Source: Balamuthia mandrillaris (taxonomy: Eukaryota; Discosea; Longamoebia; Balamuthiidae). From it: a stretch of DNA of 64,000 nt. Position numbers and translations under genes: made by a program. The notes beneath the pieces were generated by a model, which saw only the letters and a program-made list of their open reading frames with translations, ran no database searches and was not told where the DNA came from. This document shows, in pieces, positions 22,188 to 32,135 of this stretch. Where the stretch lies: the NCBI GenBank assembly GCA_031835245.1, contig JAVKOQ010000032.1, positions 124,001 through 188,000 of the forward strand, written 5' to 3'. The first letter of the stretch is position 1; every line of letters begins with the position of its first letter.

Positions 22188-23024
22188 TCATTGTTGTGTG
22201 GTGTATGATTGTTGAGGTTGGGGCTGCTCCAAATCGTGCTCTCGGGTTTCCTTCCTGCCTCTGTTCCTCAAAGCTTTCTCAATGAAGAATACGTGTGAGG
22301 GTGGTATGTCAAGTGGCGGGAGGTCATTTAAGTTTTTTGAGGTAGATTGCATTTTATTTGAACTTTTTTGGTGCAGTGTCAAGCAAGAGGAGGAGAACTC
22401 ATGAGACAGCACCACATGCAGAGGAGGTAAAATCGGAGCAGGGCATCCATTCGCTGATGCAACCGGAGACTGACGATACACGGAATGTTCTGGGGGACGC
22501 AGATGATGTTGCACGCGTGATGAAGGTAGATGTTGGTTCTGCAAGGCATGCGTGAAGCTCCGTTCCATGTCCCGTACCTTTTGCTGGTGCAACAGGTGCT
22601 CTGTTTGGAGCTCCCGAATGTGTTGGGCAGCTCCTTCTACCACCTGTCGTTTGGTGGGCGAAGGAGGTAGGTCCGGGATCACGCAGGCCAGTTCTTCCAA
22701 CTTGGTGTTGAAGACTAACTTCCTTTTCCTCTCGGAGGCATTGTGTTTCAACCTTTCAACTCCCCTGAGCAAACATCAAGTTAGCGCTAAACGAAATGAG
22801 AAAACACAAACAACAAACATTCTTTTTGTTTTGGAAGGTGTTGTCTTCTTCAACGCCCTTCTACCCCGCAGATCATTGTTCAAAGGAGTGACAGCTTTGT
22901 GAAGCCTTTGCAAAACGTTCCTGATGTGCTTCTGATTTACCTCCTCCGTGGTGGCGTTCAAGGCAGGAACCTCAAGGTGCGCCTGCCTTCCTGCAAGATC
23001 CAGAGGACCGGAGTACATGGCCAT
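22188..23024 (-). CDS. bHLH protein 4 of 8
   Basis: 260 residues, the longest of the family; exons 23024-22819 and 22764-22188 (206 + 577 nt). Starts MAMYSGPLDLAGRQ rather than MP. Exon 1 ends TPSKTKR. bHLH: RLKHNASERKRKLVF, NTKLEELACVIPDLPPSP, TKRQVVEGAAQHIRELQTEH. PILPPLHVVLSHEF is followed by an extra tail of about 65 residues not seen in the other copies, with a second DLPPLDIPPSHVFF block that looks like a diverged duplication of the LPPL motif. Confidence 0.83.
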
Positions 23025-23862
23025 GGTGGATGGTTTCTGTGTTGCCTGAGCAAAACTCAACGGCAAAACGAGGTTACCCTTGCCGAAAGAAAGGTTTGTT
23101 TCTCTCCTGAAGCAAAATGAACAAAGCTGGTCCACGGTCAACCATTCGGTAAAACCAAACTCGGTTTTGATGGACTTGGGGAGATAGGTGCTCTGAGCGA
23201 AAGCGGCAGCGCTGAACTGGGACGTTGCGGATGAACACACCAAATGGCCTCCTGCGGTTTGACCTAATCTACAAACGAGAAAAAGGCTCGCATCCAGAAG
23301 CAGGCTACCTCACTACATCTCGTCAGGGTCCGGGAGGGTCCAGCCGTTCGCGTTCCCATCGCCTATGTTCTACCACAGTTGTGGGTGAATTTCCATATGC
23401 AGGGATCGCGACGGTGACGAGAGCAGCACCTAATCGGTGGGTCGCAGGCGGATGGCGCGAGCGCCGCCAACCCTTCAACCTTCACCACATTCCCAAATAG
23501 CTCTGCCCCATCAAACTGTTTTTGTTTTTTTGGTATAAACCGCACGCTCGTGAGAGGTGCTTTTTGCATGCATGCCTGAAAAATGGATAGATGATTGTGC
23601 TTTTGGCATGCATGCCCATAAACGGCACTTTACAAAGTTCCGCGCCATACCGTCGTCCGCCGCGAACAGCGTCCGTTGGACCGCATTGGCTCAGGGGAAG
23701 ACCAACGGAACGTCTACAAAATTTTGGATTGGATCTCACGGAAACATCATTACTTATTGATTTCTGATTGGTGGTCAATCTATAGATCAACCGTAGCTAA
23801 TCGGCATTCCTCGCATTGCTGGCGTAACTCGAAATGAGAAAGAAAGAAAGAAAGAAAAAGGA
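23025..23862. other. Intergenic; contains repeated GCATGCATGCC
   Basis: About 840 bases between bHLH 4 and a divergent plus-strand gene. GTGCTTTT-GCATGCATGCC occurs twice, near 23558-23576 and 23599-23618. Otherwise no recognised element. Confidence 0.45.
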
Positions 23863-24264
23863 ATGGAGGGCCGCGGCGGAAGGAAAGGGAGCGTTTTCAC
23901 GATACCGTCCGCCCGCCAAAAGCTGTTCTTTTGGCTCGGCGTATCTTTGCTGTTCATCAATGAGTTGCTGCGGTTCCAAACAGGACGGCGGCCTTCTTCG
24001 TCACTTCGCCCCAATTCTTTGCTTACACCATCATCACCCACCACGCTGAGAGAACGCGAAACGGAGCACCGATTTAATCCTCCAACTTGTTCTTCTTCTT
24101 CTGCTTCATTCTGGAATAGCCTCATCTCCCTCGCTCGCTTCTCGCTGGTCTCTCTGTGTATACTCTCGTTGATCGCCAATCAGCTCTCCCTCAGCTACTG
24201 CAGCGGTCACACCGTCCTGTCCGCTTTCCTCACCTGGCTCACCTCCAAATTCATCGAACGAGAA

Positions 24265-24301
<37 letters not shown>

Positions 24302-24576
24302 TCTCTCTCCTTCTCTCTCCTTCTCTCACTGCAAAATCTAATCCAAAACAACACAGATATATTCCTTCCCTAAGGCTGTTGGAATGGGCGCTTCGGTGGG
24401 ACCGGATCTGGTTGGAGGAAGGGCATCCCCTCTTGGCCAGCAACTACTCCAACCTGGCCGTCGTTTGCACGCTGTTGCATCGGCACCGCGCCGCCGCTCT
24501 CTACTCCAGGCGTTTGGCCGACCTGACGGCCACCCCTGCTTGGAAGTTATGGAGCCATAAAAGACAGCTCAAATGA
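23863..24576 (+). CDS. Unrecognised membrane protein
   Basis: The open frame from ATG 23863 gives 237 residues. Two hydrophobic segments are visible (FFWLGVSLLFINELL near residues 21-37; LVSLCILSLIANQLSL near 95-112). A CT tract in the frame is better read as an intron, 24267-24356 (GT to ACACAG), 90 nt and in frame, which removes the SLSLSL run and leaves about 207 residues. The C-terminus (LLASNYSNLAVVCTLL, HRHRAAALYSRRL) loosely resembles a single TPR helix pair. A frame starting at 23834 overlaps but is less protein-like. Start and function are uncertain. Confidence 0.45.
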
Positions 24577-24599
24577 TGATAGAAGAGTCTTTTTTAGCG

Positions 24600-24617
24600 G
24601 AGAGAGAGAGAAAAGGA

Positions 24618-24649
<32 letters not shown>

Positions 24650-24650
24650 A
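24600..24650. repeat. GA-rich tract
   Basis: Purine repeat in the 205-base gap between the convergent ends of the unrecognised membrane protein and the PARP16-like gene. It reads CT on the PARP16-like strand. Confidence 0.8.
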
Positions 24651-24781
24651 GCAACAAAGCAGGAAAAATGTGAGGGATGAGAGAAGGAAGAACGAAGATG
24701 GCAGAATGAGGAAAGGTTGAAGATAGTTCGAGAAGCAAGCAAACAACAAGAGATACTCTTGTTGTCGTGTTGGATGCTTAT

Positions 24782-26426
24782 TTAGAAGTACTGATGCCGA
24801 AGCCGCCGCCAGAAGGGCGTCTTGAAAAAGGCAACGAGAGACAACAACAAGACTAAACCAAGCAACAACAGAAAGTGCATCGAGGGCATTGGCAATCTGT
24901 TTCGAGGAGAAAGGCGTGACGAAGCGTGATGTTGTGTTGTTTGTTGAACTGTTGATCCCTCTGATAGTATAAGAACGTACTTTACCTGTTTTTGGTATGT
25001 AAGAAAGAACATACAGAAGAAAGTTGAAGAAAGCGGAACGAAGAAGGAAACGAACCCGAACGTGGTCGTTGGTTTTTACGACGATGTACTCTTGCGGAAG
25101 ACCTTCTTGATCGCTTCCTCTCAGGTGATCTCTGGAGTTGTTTGTTACTCTGGCCACAAACTCAGGATCGTGCACCACCTCACAACCAACCATGGCTCCA
25201 ATCTTGCCGCCAAACATGCTGTTGGGCCAGTTTAGGCCGAAACTCAAAAAATTGGTACAAACCACCGGATCCGTTGATAGATAGATTCCTAGCCAGAAAA
25301 CACATCAGATAAGGAGAACAAACAAAAATAACAAGAAGAGAAGCAGACAGAGAAGGAGACAGTTGGGAGAAGAATCTAACCATCTCCATATAAGTTGCGA
25401 AGATCTTTGTTGAACTTGATGTCAAGGCCGGTGTGAAGAATGGAATGAAAGTTCTCGAGAGAGCTGGCATGAAACGCCACGCTTGTCTCAAAGTCTTTGG
25501 CCAAAGCGTTAAACCGACGCGATGACACTTTGGCCAAAGATGCCACATCCAAAGGAATGGCTGCATTGGTGTTCCTTTCTTCTCGTTCCTTCGCTTTTTC
25601 TCGTTCTTCTTGTTCTTCTTCTCCATCATCGTTGTACTGAAGTTCAAAAATATGTTGTGGGGTAATGCTGTTGTGGGTAAGTTTGGTTGTAGGTCGATGT
25701 GGAGTGGAGGTTCGTCGTTCGAACTCTTTGTGAGATAGGTTGACCAAACGAAAATGAGCAGCTGGGTTACAGAGAATCCATCGCAATAGACAAAGAGATT
25801 TGTATGGAAGTTGTGCCACAAGATCTGCAAAAGAGCAGAAATAGAGAAAAATAAAAGAAGACCTGATAAGCAATAGGGTATTCAATAAAAAAGAGGGACG
25901 GTGAAGAGGAATTTCACGAACTGGGATCACTTGCGAGCTCATGGATAGGTGGTAGGCTTTGAAGCATAGTTTCCTGAAAGGGTAAGAAGAAAACAGAGAG
26001 AGAGAGAGCATGAGAGAAGAGTGAGAGAACGAGAGGAGACTAAGAAAGATAGGAGAGACGATCATATAAGCGTTGAAAAGTGGGGAACGAGCCTTACCAG
26101 CTGTTCAAAGTCACGTTCCCAGCGGCAAGAGCGAGAAGGCGATGAAGAAGGAGAATATGAAGAGCCACGCTCGCCTTGTTGTTGTGGACGACGACAAAAC
26201 GGCGGGAAAGGGATGCAAATGGTCGCTCGCCGATAATGCGTAGCAGCTGAGTAGAACAAGCAGAGCAGCAAGTCGCAACAAATCGGACTGGTAAGCAAAA
26301 AAAAAAATGAAGAAAAAATTGGTTTAACTGAAACAATTCAAAAACTTTTTTGTTAAAAAAAAACCTTTCAGCAAGCTTTCCACAAATCGCATCGATAAGC
26401 TGTCCTTTCCCTTCATCTGCTGCCAT
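24782..26426 (-). CDS. PARP16: PARP16-like mono-ADP-ribosyltransferase, tail-anchored
   Basis: Predicted endoplasmic-reticulum mono-ADP-ribosyltransferase. The N-terminal helical domain matches PARP16 in order (CDLLLCLFYSAATHYRR, CRWERDFEQL, LPPIHELASDP, LVAQLPYKSLCLLRWIL, HIFELQYND). The catalytic domain has FHASSLENFHSILHTGLD (His), GDG|IYLSTDP (Tyr, split by an intron) and EYIVVKTNDHVRVRFLL (Tyr), so the H-Y-Y triad typical of mono-ADP-ribosylating PARPs is intact. The C-terminus is a single membrane helix (LLLLGLVLLLSLVAFF) with a basic end, as in the human protein. Start at 26426 (MAADEGKGQ); 26456 is also in frame. About six exons. It sits at the centre of the two-armed bHLH cluster. 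Confidence 0.87.
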
Positions 26427-26495
26427 CCTTTCTTGCTCTGGACCAGAGAAAAGCATGTTAAGAATGCAAGTTCTTCAAATTCTTTTCATACTCCA

Positions 26496-27424
26496 ATGTT
26501 TGAATTTAGATTGGTAACCGATGTACGATTATCTACATATGATCTACATCGGATTTTTTTTTTTCCCTCTGGCCAATGGCGTTCCATCGCCTACACACGT
26601 TTCTGTACGGAGTGTGGAACAGCTCTCTCTGCTGGCACTTCTTCTTCAACCAGTTCTTCTTCTTCTTCCACTGTACGCTCTTTTTTTTAAAAAAAAATGG
26701 TTTCCTTCTTCTCAAAAACTTTAATCGTAACTCTAAAAACAAAACAGACAAAGAATGAATGGCTGGATGACTACTTTCGTGGCAACCTCTCTTCGGCTGG
26801 AGAGCAATGGACGTACCGCAACGGCGTGGTGACCTGCGTGTCAGGCTTCAAGGCCTCCAACGTCGAGTTCCAATGGAACGGACACGAATTGATCTGTTCT
26901 GCTTCTTCTTCTTCCTCCGCTGAAGGAGGTGGCGGTGCCTATGGCAAAGGCGTTTGGAATGGTGGCAGCGGAACGGCCGAGTGGTACTTCCCCGAGGACC
27001 CCTCCACCCCCTTTTGGAGGATGACCTGGCAGAAGGGGAGGCAACGCTTTCAAAACGACTCGATCCGGTGGAGGTCCCCTGTCCACTGGACCTGGAGTGA
27101 GAACAAAGACAATGGAAGTGGCGTGTAAGTTGAGTAACAGTAAGGTTGTTTTTTTTTTAAGTTCATTCCATCCACTTTTTTGGGGCAGGTATGGACGAAT
27201 CGGGGATCCACACATCGGGAGACAGGATGTACACAGGTGGGAAGCTCCATTCCCGTCTTTTTTTTTCCATCTGGCCAACCCTCCTAAAAACCAGCTATCG
27301 GCAGGAAGCACCGCTCGTTTCACCACTCCTCCCTTTGGAGCATTCCAGGAATGTGTTTCTGATAAGCTGCGATCCAAGAGGATTCTGGGCCTCATCCCGG
27401 TTGTTGGTTGCGATGGTACTTTGA
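26496..27424 (+). CDS. Unrecognised protein with N-terminal zinc-ribbon-like CxxC
   Basis: Spliced model: ATG 26496, exon 1 to about 26669 including FCTECGTALS and a Ser run, exon 2 from about 26751 (TKNEWLDDYFRGNLSSAGEQ, VVTCVSGFKASNVEFQWNG, YGKGVWNGGSGTAEWYF), exon 3 from about 27190 (YGRIGDPHIGRQDVH). Splicing at 27236 and an acceptor near 27293 leads to a TGA at 27424; without this splice the frame stays open into the downstream bHLH exon. The Trp/Tyr/Gly-rich middle looks beta-stranded and resembles no family I can name. The frame in exon 2 is well supported; both ends are weak. Divergent from the PARP16-like gene with only about 70 bases between starts. Confidence 0.45.
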
Positions 27425-27513
27425 CCGACTACCAGTTTTTTTTTTCCACGCTCGTCGTTCTTTTGTTTTTTTTTTATCTTACCACACACTTACGCACTCT
27501 AACAAACGCTGCC

Positions 27514-28219
27514 ATGAGGCCAAGCACGCATTTTAGAGCAAGTAGGGAACCATTTCTGCTGGGAGACGCCATCCCCATGCCGCTACTGCAGGGCGCAGCT
27601 CTTCCAGAAAATGAAAGAAAGCCACGCATACCCTTTCCTCTGGAAGGAAAAACTAAAACAACGAAAACAAAAAGAAGGTTCGTGTGGTTTCTCTGTCTGC
27701 CCTGCCGGTGGCGTTTGCTTTTTAACAATTTTATCGCTGCTGTTTTTCCAATATTTCAGGGGTTGGGAAAGGCTGAAGCACAACGCATCAGAGAGGAAGA
27801 GGAAGTTGGACTTCAACATCAGGCTGGAGGAACTGAGACGGCTGACTCCAGGCCTGCCTCCAAAGGCCTCCAAAAAACAGATTGTGGAGAGAGCGACATT
27901 AGTTCTCCAAGAGCTTCTCTTGGAACGCCAGCAACACCACAAACTCATTCACAACATGGAACAGAGGCTCTTTTCCGAAGCGCAGCAACAACCACTGCAA
28001 CTGCAACCCCCGCCATCCTCCCCATTGGTGCATCATCCACGTTCTCCATTTTCACGGCCTGCACCAATCCCTTCCTCATTGTTTCCAATCCTGCCACCCC
28101 TGCCCGTAGCCTCGACAGGTCCTCTCCCACAAGCATACCGGCCACCTTCCCCTTCACCAACCCCCTTGTTGGCTTGGGGGTTGATTTTTTGTATGCCTAT
28201 AATTAAAGCTTATAAATAA
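27514..28219 (+). CDS. bHLH protein 5 of 8
   Basis: 207 residues; exons 27514-27677 and 27760-28219 (164 + 460 nt). First gene of the plus-strand arm. Starts MRPSTHFRASRE. Exon 1 ends TKTTKTKR with AG-GT at the donor instead of the usual AT-GT. bHLH: RLKHNASERKRKLDF, NIRLEELRRLTPGLPPKA, SKKQIVERATLVLQELL. Helix 2 has ERATLV where the others have EGA or ESA. The C-terminal motif is degenerate (PILPPLPVASTG). The frame upstream of the ATG is open back into the neighbouring gene, so a longer N-terminus or a fused transcript cannot be excluded. Confidence 0.82.
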
Positions 28220-28524
28220 TTAAGGTTCATTTCCCGTAAACAGCAAAGCATTCCGGCCGGGATTTTTCATTCCGGGGAATAAATGATCACGCCAATCATT
28301 GCAGCAATACTGCCGAACGAAATCTTCCGTAGGGGGATTTCCCGCGTGGCCTGCAAATTGGCAGCACCTTTGCTAACTATTGCAGAAAAGGAATATTCCT
28401 TCAAACTCCCAGTTTTAAGGTGTAACCGAGTGTCAACGGCAACTTATTTTTGTTTTGTTTTCTTTTTCTTTTTTCTGACTGTTCCCGAACAGACACACAC
28501 ACGCCACGAGCGCAATTAACAATT
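28220..28524. other. Intergenic between bHLH 5 and bHLH 6
   Basis: About 305 bases; CATTCCGG occurs twice near 28248 and 28269. Presumed promoter of bHLH 6; no other feature seen. Confidence 0.4.
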
Positions 28525-29134
28525 ATGCCGCCACACAAACCGACGGCTCCAACGACGGAGACAGAGCAGGATTCTTCCTCTGCTGACCATTTTGCCAAGC
28601 TAAGGACGGGTTTCAAACAGCCTCGAGCAAAAGCCAAAAGAATGTTCGTTTCTTGTTCTCTCATGCACTCTCGTCTTTTTTTTAAAAAAAATTTTCTGTG
28701 ATCATTTACTCCCAATCTGCAGGGGAGCTGAAAGGTTGAAGCACAACGCCTCCGAGAGGAAACGAAAGTTGGAGTTCAATACGCGGCTCGAGGAGCTGAA
28801 ACGCCTGACTCCAAACCTTTCTTCCACGCCCTCCAAACGAGAGATCATTGAATCAGCTGCTCACTTTATCCAAGAGCTCTTGACGGAACGTGCCTATTAT
28901 CGTCAAGTCGTCACAAACATGGAACAGAGGTTCGCACTCGCCGAGCAGCACCAACGACATGAACATCAACTCCTTCAACAGTTGCAAAAAGCTTACTGCT
29001 CACAACCTCCGCCACCTCCCCCTTCGGCCGTCCTTCCTCCACTTCGTGTGGCCTTGTCTCAAGAACTACACCCATTTACGTCTGCTTCTTCCTACCCTTC
29101 CTATTCTGCTGCTTTCTTTCAGGGTGGAAAATGA
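28525..29134 (+). CDS. bHLH protein 6 of 8
   Basis: 176 residues, the shortest copy; exons 28525-28643 and 28723-29134 (119 + 412 nt). Starts MPPHKPTAPTTETEQ. Exon 1 ends PRAKAKR. bHLH: RLKHNASERKRKLEF, NTRLEELKRLTPNLSST, PSKREIIESAAHFIQELLTE. A heptad-like extension follows helix 2 (YYRQVVTNMEQRFALAEQH). A Pro run leads to AVLPPLRVALSQELHP. Intron of 79 nt. I regard this as the cleanest representative of the family. Confidence 0.88.
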
Positions 29135-29403
29135 AAACTCCAAAAACAAAACAGCTGTGCATACTTGTTAAAAATTCAATTGTTCATTTAAACAAAAAAA
29201 GGCTTCCTATCTCGACTATGGTACTCTCGACCTGGTCTACGGAGCCACTTTTTGGTTTTGAGCACACCTGCCTTCCACCAGCCAAAAACTAAAAAGTGTC
29301 TGGCGTGGGTTGTCACCCCGCACATCCCCGACCGATTCTTCGTAGCTGGTCGCCCATCGCTCTTTTTTTTTATATCGCCACTGCTCCATAACACACACAC
29401 TCC

Positions 29404-30040
29404 ATGCCACAGCCTCTCCAAACACAACCACTGGAAGACCCAACGATGGACGACCAGACAAATGAGATGTCTTCTCCAACGCAGAGTCCCAACCAAACGG
29501 CCAGAAAACCAAAGAGAATGTACGCCCGGACTACTCTCATTTCTCTCTCTCGTCTCTCTTTCTTTCCGTTGACAATATGTTTCTTAACCATGCAGAGGAA
29601 TCGAAAAGTTGAGACACAACGCTTCAGAGCGGCGAAGAAAGCTGTTGTTCAACACCAAGCTGGAGGAGCTGAGAGGCTTAGTGCCCAATCTTCCATCCTC
29701 CTGCTCCAAACGGAAGGTGGTGGAAGGAGCTGTTGACTTGCTCCGGCAACTACTTTCAGAACGTGAATACTACCGCCAACTCGTTAACAACATGGAACAC
29801 AGAACGAAAGCAGCCCTCTTTCAACAACTTCAACAAAGGCAAAAGCCCCCATCTCTGAGCCGTCCTCCTCCCCCTTCTTCTTGTAAAGAGACACTGCCCC
29901 CTCTAAGGTGTGTTCTGCGACTTGAATCTCCACACGTCTGGGCTCTCACACGCAGTGCTTCAACTGGTGTTCCTTCCCTCCCGCATCAAACTGACTTTCT
30001 TCCTTATAGTTGGCACCGTCAACAGCCTAGCGTGGAATAA
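29404..30040 (+). CDS. bHLH protein 7 of 8
   Basis: 186 residues; exons 29404-29519 and 29596-30040 (116 + 445 nt). Starts MPQPLQTQPLEDPTMDD. Exon 1 ends TARKPKR. bHLH: KLRHNASERRRKLLF, NTKLEELRGLVPNLPSS, CSKRKVVEGAVDLLRQLLSE. The basic region has Arg (ERRRK) in place of the usual Lys. The C-terminal motif is ETLPPLRCVLRLES, with the terminal SQ lost. The spacing after bHLH 6 is 269 bases. Confidence 0.87.
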
Positions 30041-30073
30041 AAACCAATAACAGAAAGTAACAGGGAGAGAGAG

Positions 30074-30123
<50 letters not shown>

Positions 30124-31014
30124 TAAAAGAAAAGGTCCACGACGGAACGCCAGTTCGCGATGATAAACAATCATGACGTGAATGGTCAACATGGACATTA
30201 TTTTGCTGCTCACCAACCCTTTGTGGCACTACATTATTGAAAGTTGAAACCTCTCGGCAAATACGCCATGCCTCAACTCCAAGTTAACTTGTCAAGGTAA
30301 AGGTTTTTTTGGTTTGGCGTCCGGCCGCTTCAAGAGGAGAAAAAGAAATCTCAGCGGCACGACCCGGCCACACCTCAGGGATGATGCCACTTTGCCTGGA
30401 TGAACACACCACCATTCCTTCCTTTTCCTTACTACCTCACCAGCAGAATAAGGTCTGCCAAGCGACGGGAGGGGGGTCGGCCACGCCAATAATAATAAGT
30501 CCTACGGGTGGACAATTGTTAATTGTTTGTTTGCCTCTCTTGCGCTGCATTGTTAATTTGGTAAGTATGTGACAAAAATTTTCCGTACAAAGAAAAAATG
30601 ATTCCTAACATTTCCATAAAACGAAATAATGATGCGTAACATCAATATAAAAGGAAAAACGGGACAGCGGCAATTTTCACAAGGAACATGTGGCATGCAG
30701 CATTCATTAATCAGGTCGTTGAATGGAGCCGCGATTCGTCGCCGTTCATCTTACCGTGGATGCATTCGTCAGCCCACGGGTCCGCTTGCGCTTGCGGTCA
30801 ACTGCTTGGTCAACCCGTCCGAAACGTGAAACAGCTGGGCTACCCGCACTATCTTTCCTTTTCGCCACCTGTGAGGGCGGGTCGTTCGTTTTTCTTCTGC
30901 CCTTTGGTAACATTGGGCACACCGCGGTGTTTCAGCAAAACAGGACCAACCAATCTTGCTGGTCGACTGCAGACGTCCCTTTTCTACGAAACCAAGGGAA
31001 GCAAAAAAAAAAAG
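30041..31014. other. Intergenic between bHLH 7 and bHLH 8
   Basis: About 970 bases. GA tract at 30080-30123. From ATG 30688 the frame is open for 109 codons directly into the bHLH 8 start without a stop; the encoded sequence is Cys/Ser-rich, unlike the N-termini of the other copies, so I treat it as untranslated leader, but it could be a longer isoform. Confidence 0.45.
30080..30123. repeat. (GA)n tract
   Basis: Uninterrupted GA dinucleotides just downstream of the bHLH 7 stop. Confidence 0.9.
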
Positions 31015-31726
31015 ATGCCACGACCCAAGACGCCGCCGGCGGTAGACCAAACGGTCACTGTAGATGAAGGCCGGAACAAAAAGTTGTCCTCTGCTTTTGT
31101 AGGCTATTCGCCGAGCAAGCCTGGGGAGGACGACCTCCCTCCTTCTCCTTGTAAAAACAGTCTAAAGCTCCCTCAAAACGACTTAAAGAAGTCGCGCAAA
31201 GCCAAAAGAATGTACCTGTTATCCTCTTATTTTTCTTCCTTTTGTTTAGAGCCTTTGCCAACACCATGTTTTAATACCGTGATGCAGAGGTTTCGAAAGA
31301 GCGAAACACAACGCCTCAGAGAGGAAAAGAAAGCTTCACTTCAACGCCAAGTTGGAAGAGCTGCGGGTCTTGATCCCCAATCTCTCTCCTTCTGCCTCCA
31401 AAAGACAAATCTTGGAAGGGGCCATTGGGTTTCTGCAACTGCTTCTCGCAGAACGTTCTCACTATCAACAAAATCTTCGGGACGCCGAACAAAGGTTTGT
31501 GCTTGCTTTGCACAACCAACAACAGCAACAACAACACCAACTGCAACAGAGTTGCTTGGCTCGACCTCCCCTACCATCCCCTGCGCCTATTGCTATTCCT
31601 TCGCCTTCTTTTCCCTCCGCTTCTGGTGGAATACTTCCACCGCTTCACGTTGTGTTGTCTCAAGACTGTGCTCCCTCAATGTCCTCTTTTGCTCCATACC
31701 AAACCACGTTTTGTGAAAGACAATAA
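31015..31726 (+). CDS. bHLH protein 8 of 8
   Basis: 211 residues; exons 31015-31211 and 31288-31726 (197 + 439 nt). Starts MPRPKTPPAVDQTVTVDE. Exon 1 ends KKSRKAKR. bHLH: RAKHNASERKRKLHF, NAKLEELRVLIPNLSPSA, SKRQILEGAIGFLQLLLAE. A Gln/His tract after helix 2, Pro-rich spacer and GILPPLHVVLSQDC near the C-terminus. Outermost gene of the plus arm. Its helix 1 to loop segment resembles genes 1 and 6 most by eye. Confidence 0.87.
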
Positions 31727-31904
31727 ACACAACATAGTCTCAACCAACACATCGGCTGCCTTCATTGTTGGTCAACCAATAGTGGCGCCTTCCCTTCTTT
31801 CTACCAGGGAATGGAACCCGGCTGCATCCTGGCGCAAGAGGGTTTGTTGACATCTGGGAATGCGTTAACTGATTATTATTATTATTTCGTGGAAGCATCC
31901 TTAG

Positions 31905-32096
31905 TTCTTCTGCTTTTCTTCTTTTTTCTTGTTTCCTTCTTTTTCTTTGTCTTCAGTTCTTTTTCAAGTTCGTTCCTCCCCCTTCATCCTTCTTCTTTAT
32001 TCTTCGTTCTTTTCTTCTTCTTCTTCTTCTTCTTCATCTTCTTCTTCTTCCTCTTCTTGTTCTTCTTCTTGTTCTTCTTCTTGTTCTTCTTCTTGT

Positions 32097-32135
<39 letters not shown>

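Noticed and set aside
27097-28206. A 369-codon plus-strand frame spanning the zinc-ribbon orphan and bHLH 5
   Set aside because: Past the bHLH 5 exon 1 it crosses the bHLH intron and reads the wrong frame of the domain; the conserved two-exon bHLH structure is better supported.
18244-31726. bZIP rather than bHLH identity for the cluster proteins
   Set aside because: The basic region is followed by a helix, a Pro-containing loop and a second helix, with no leucine heptads directly after the basic stretch.
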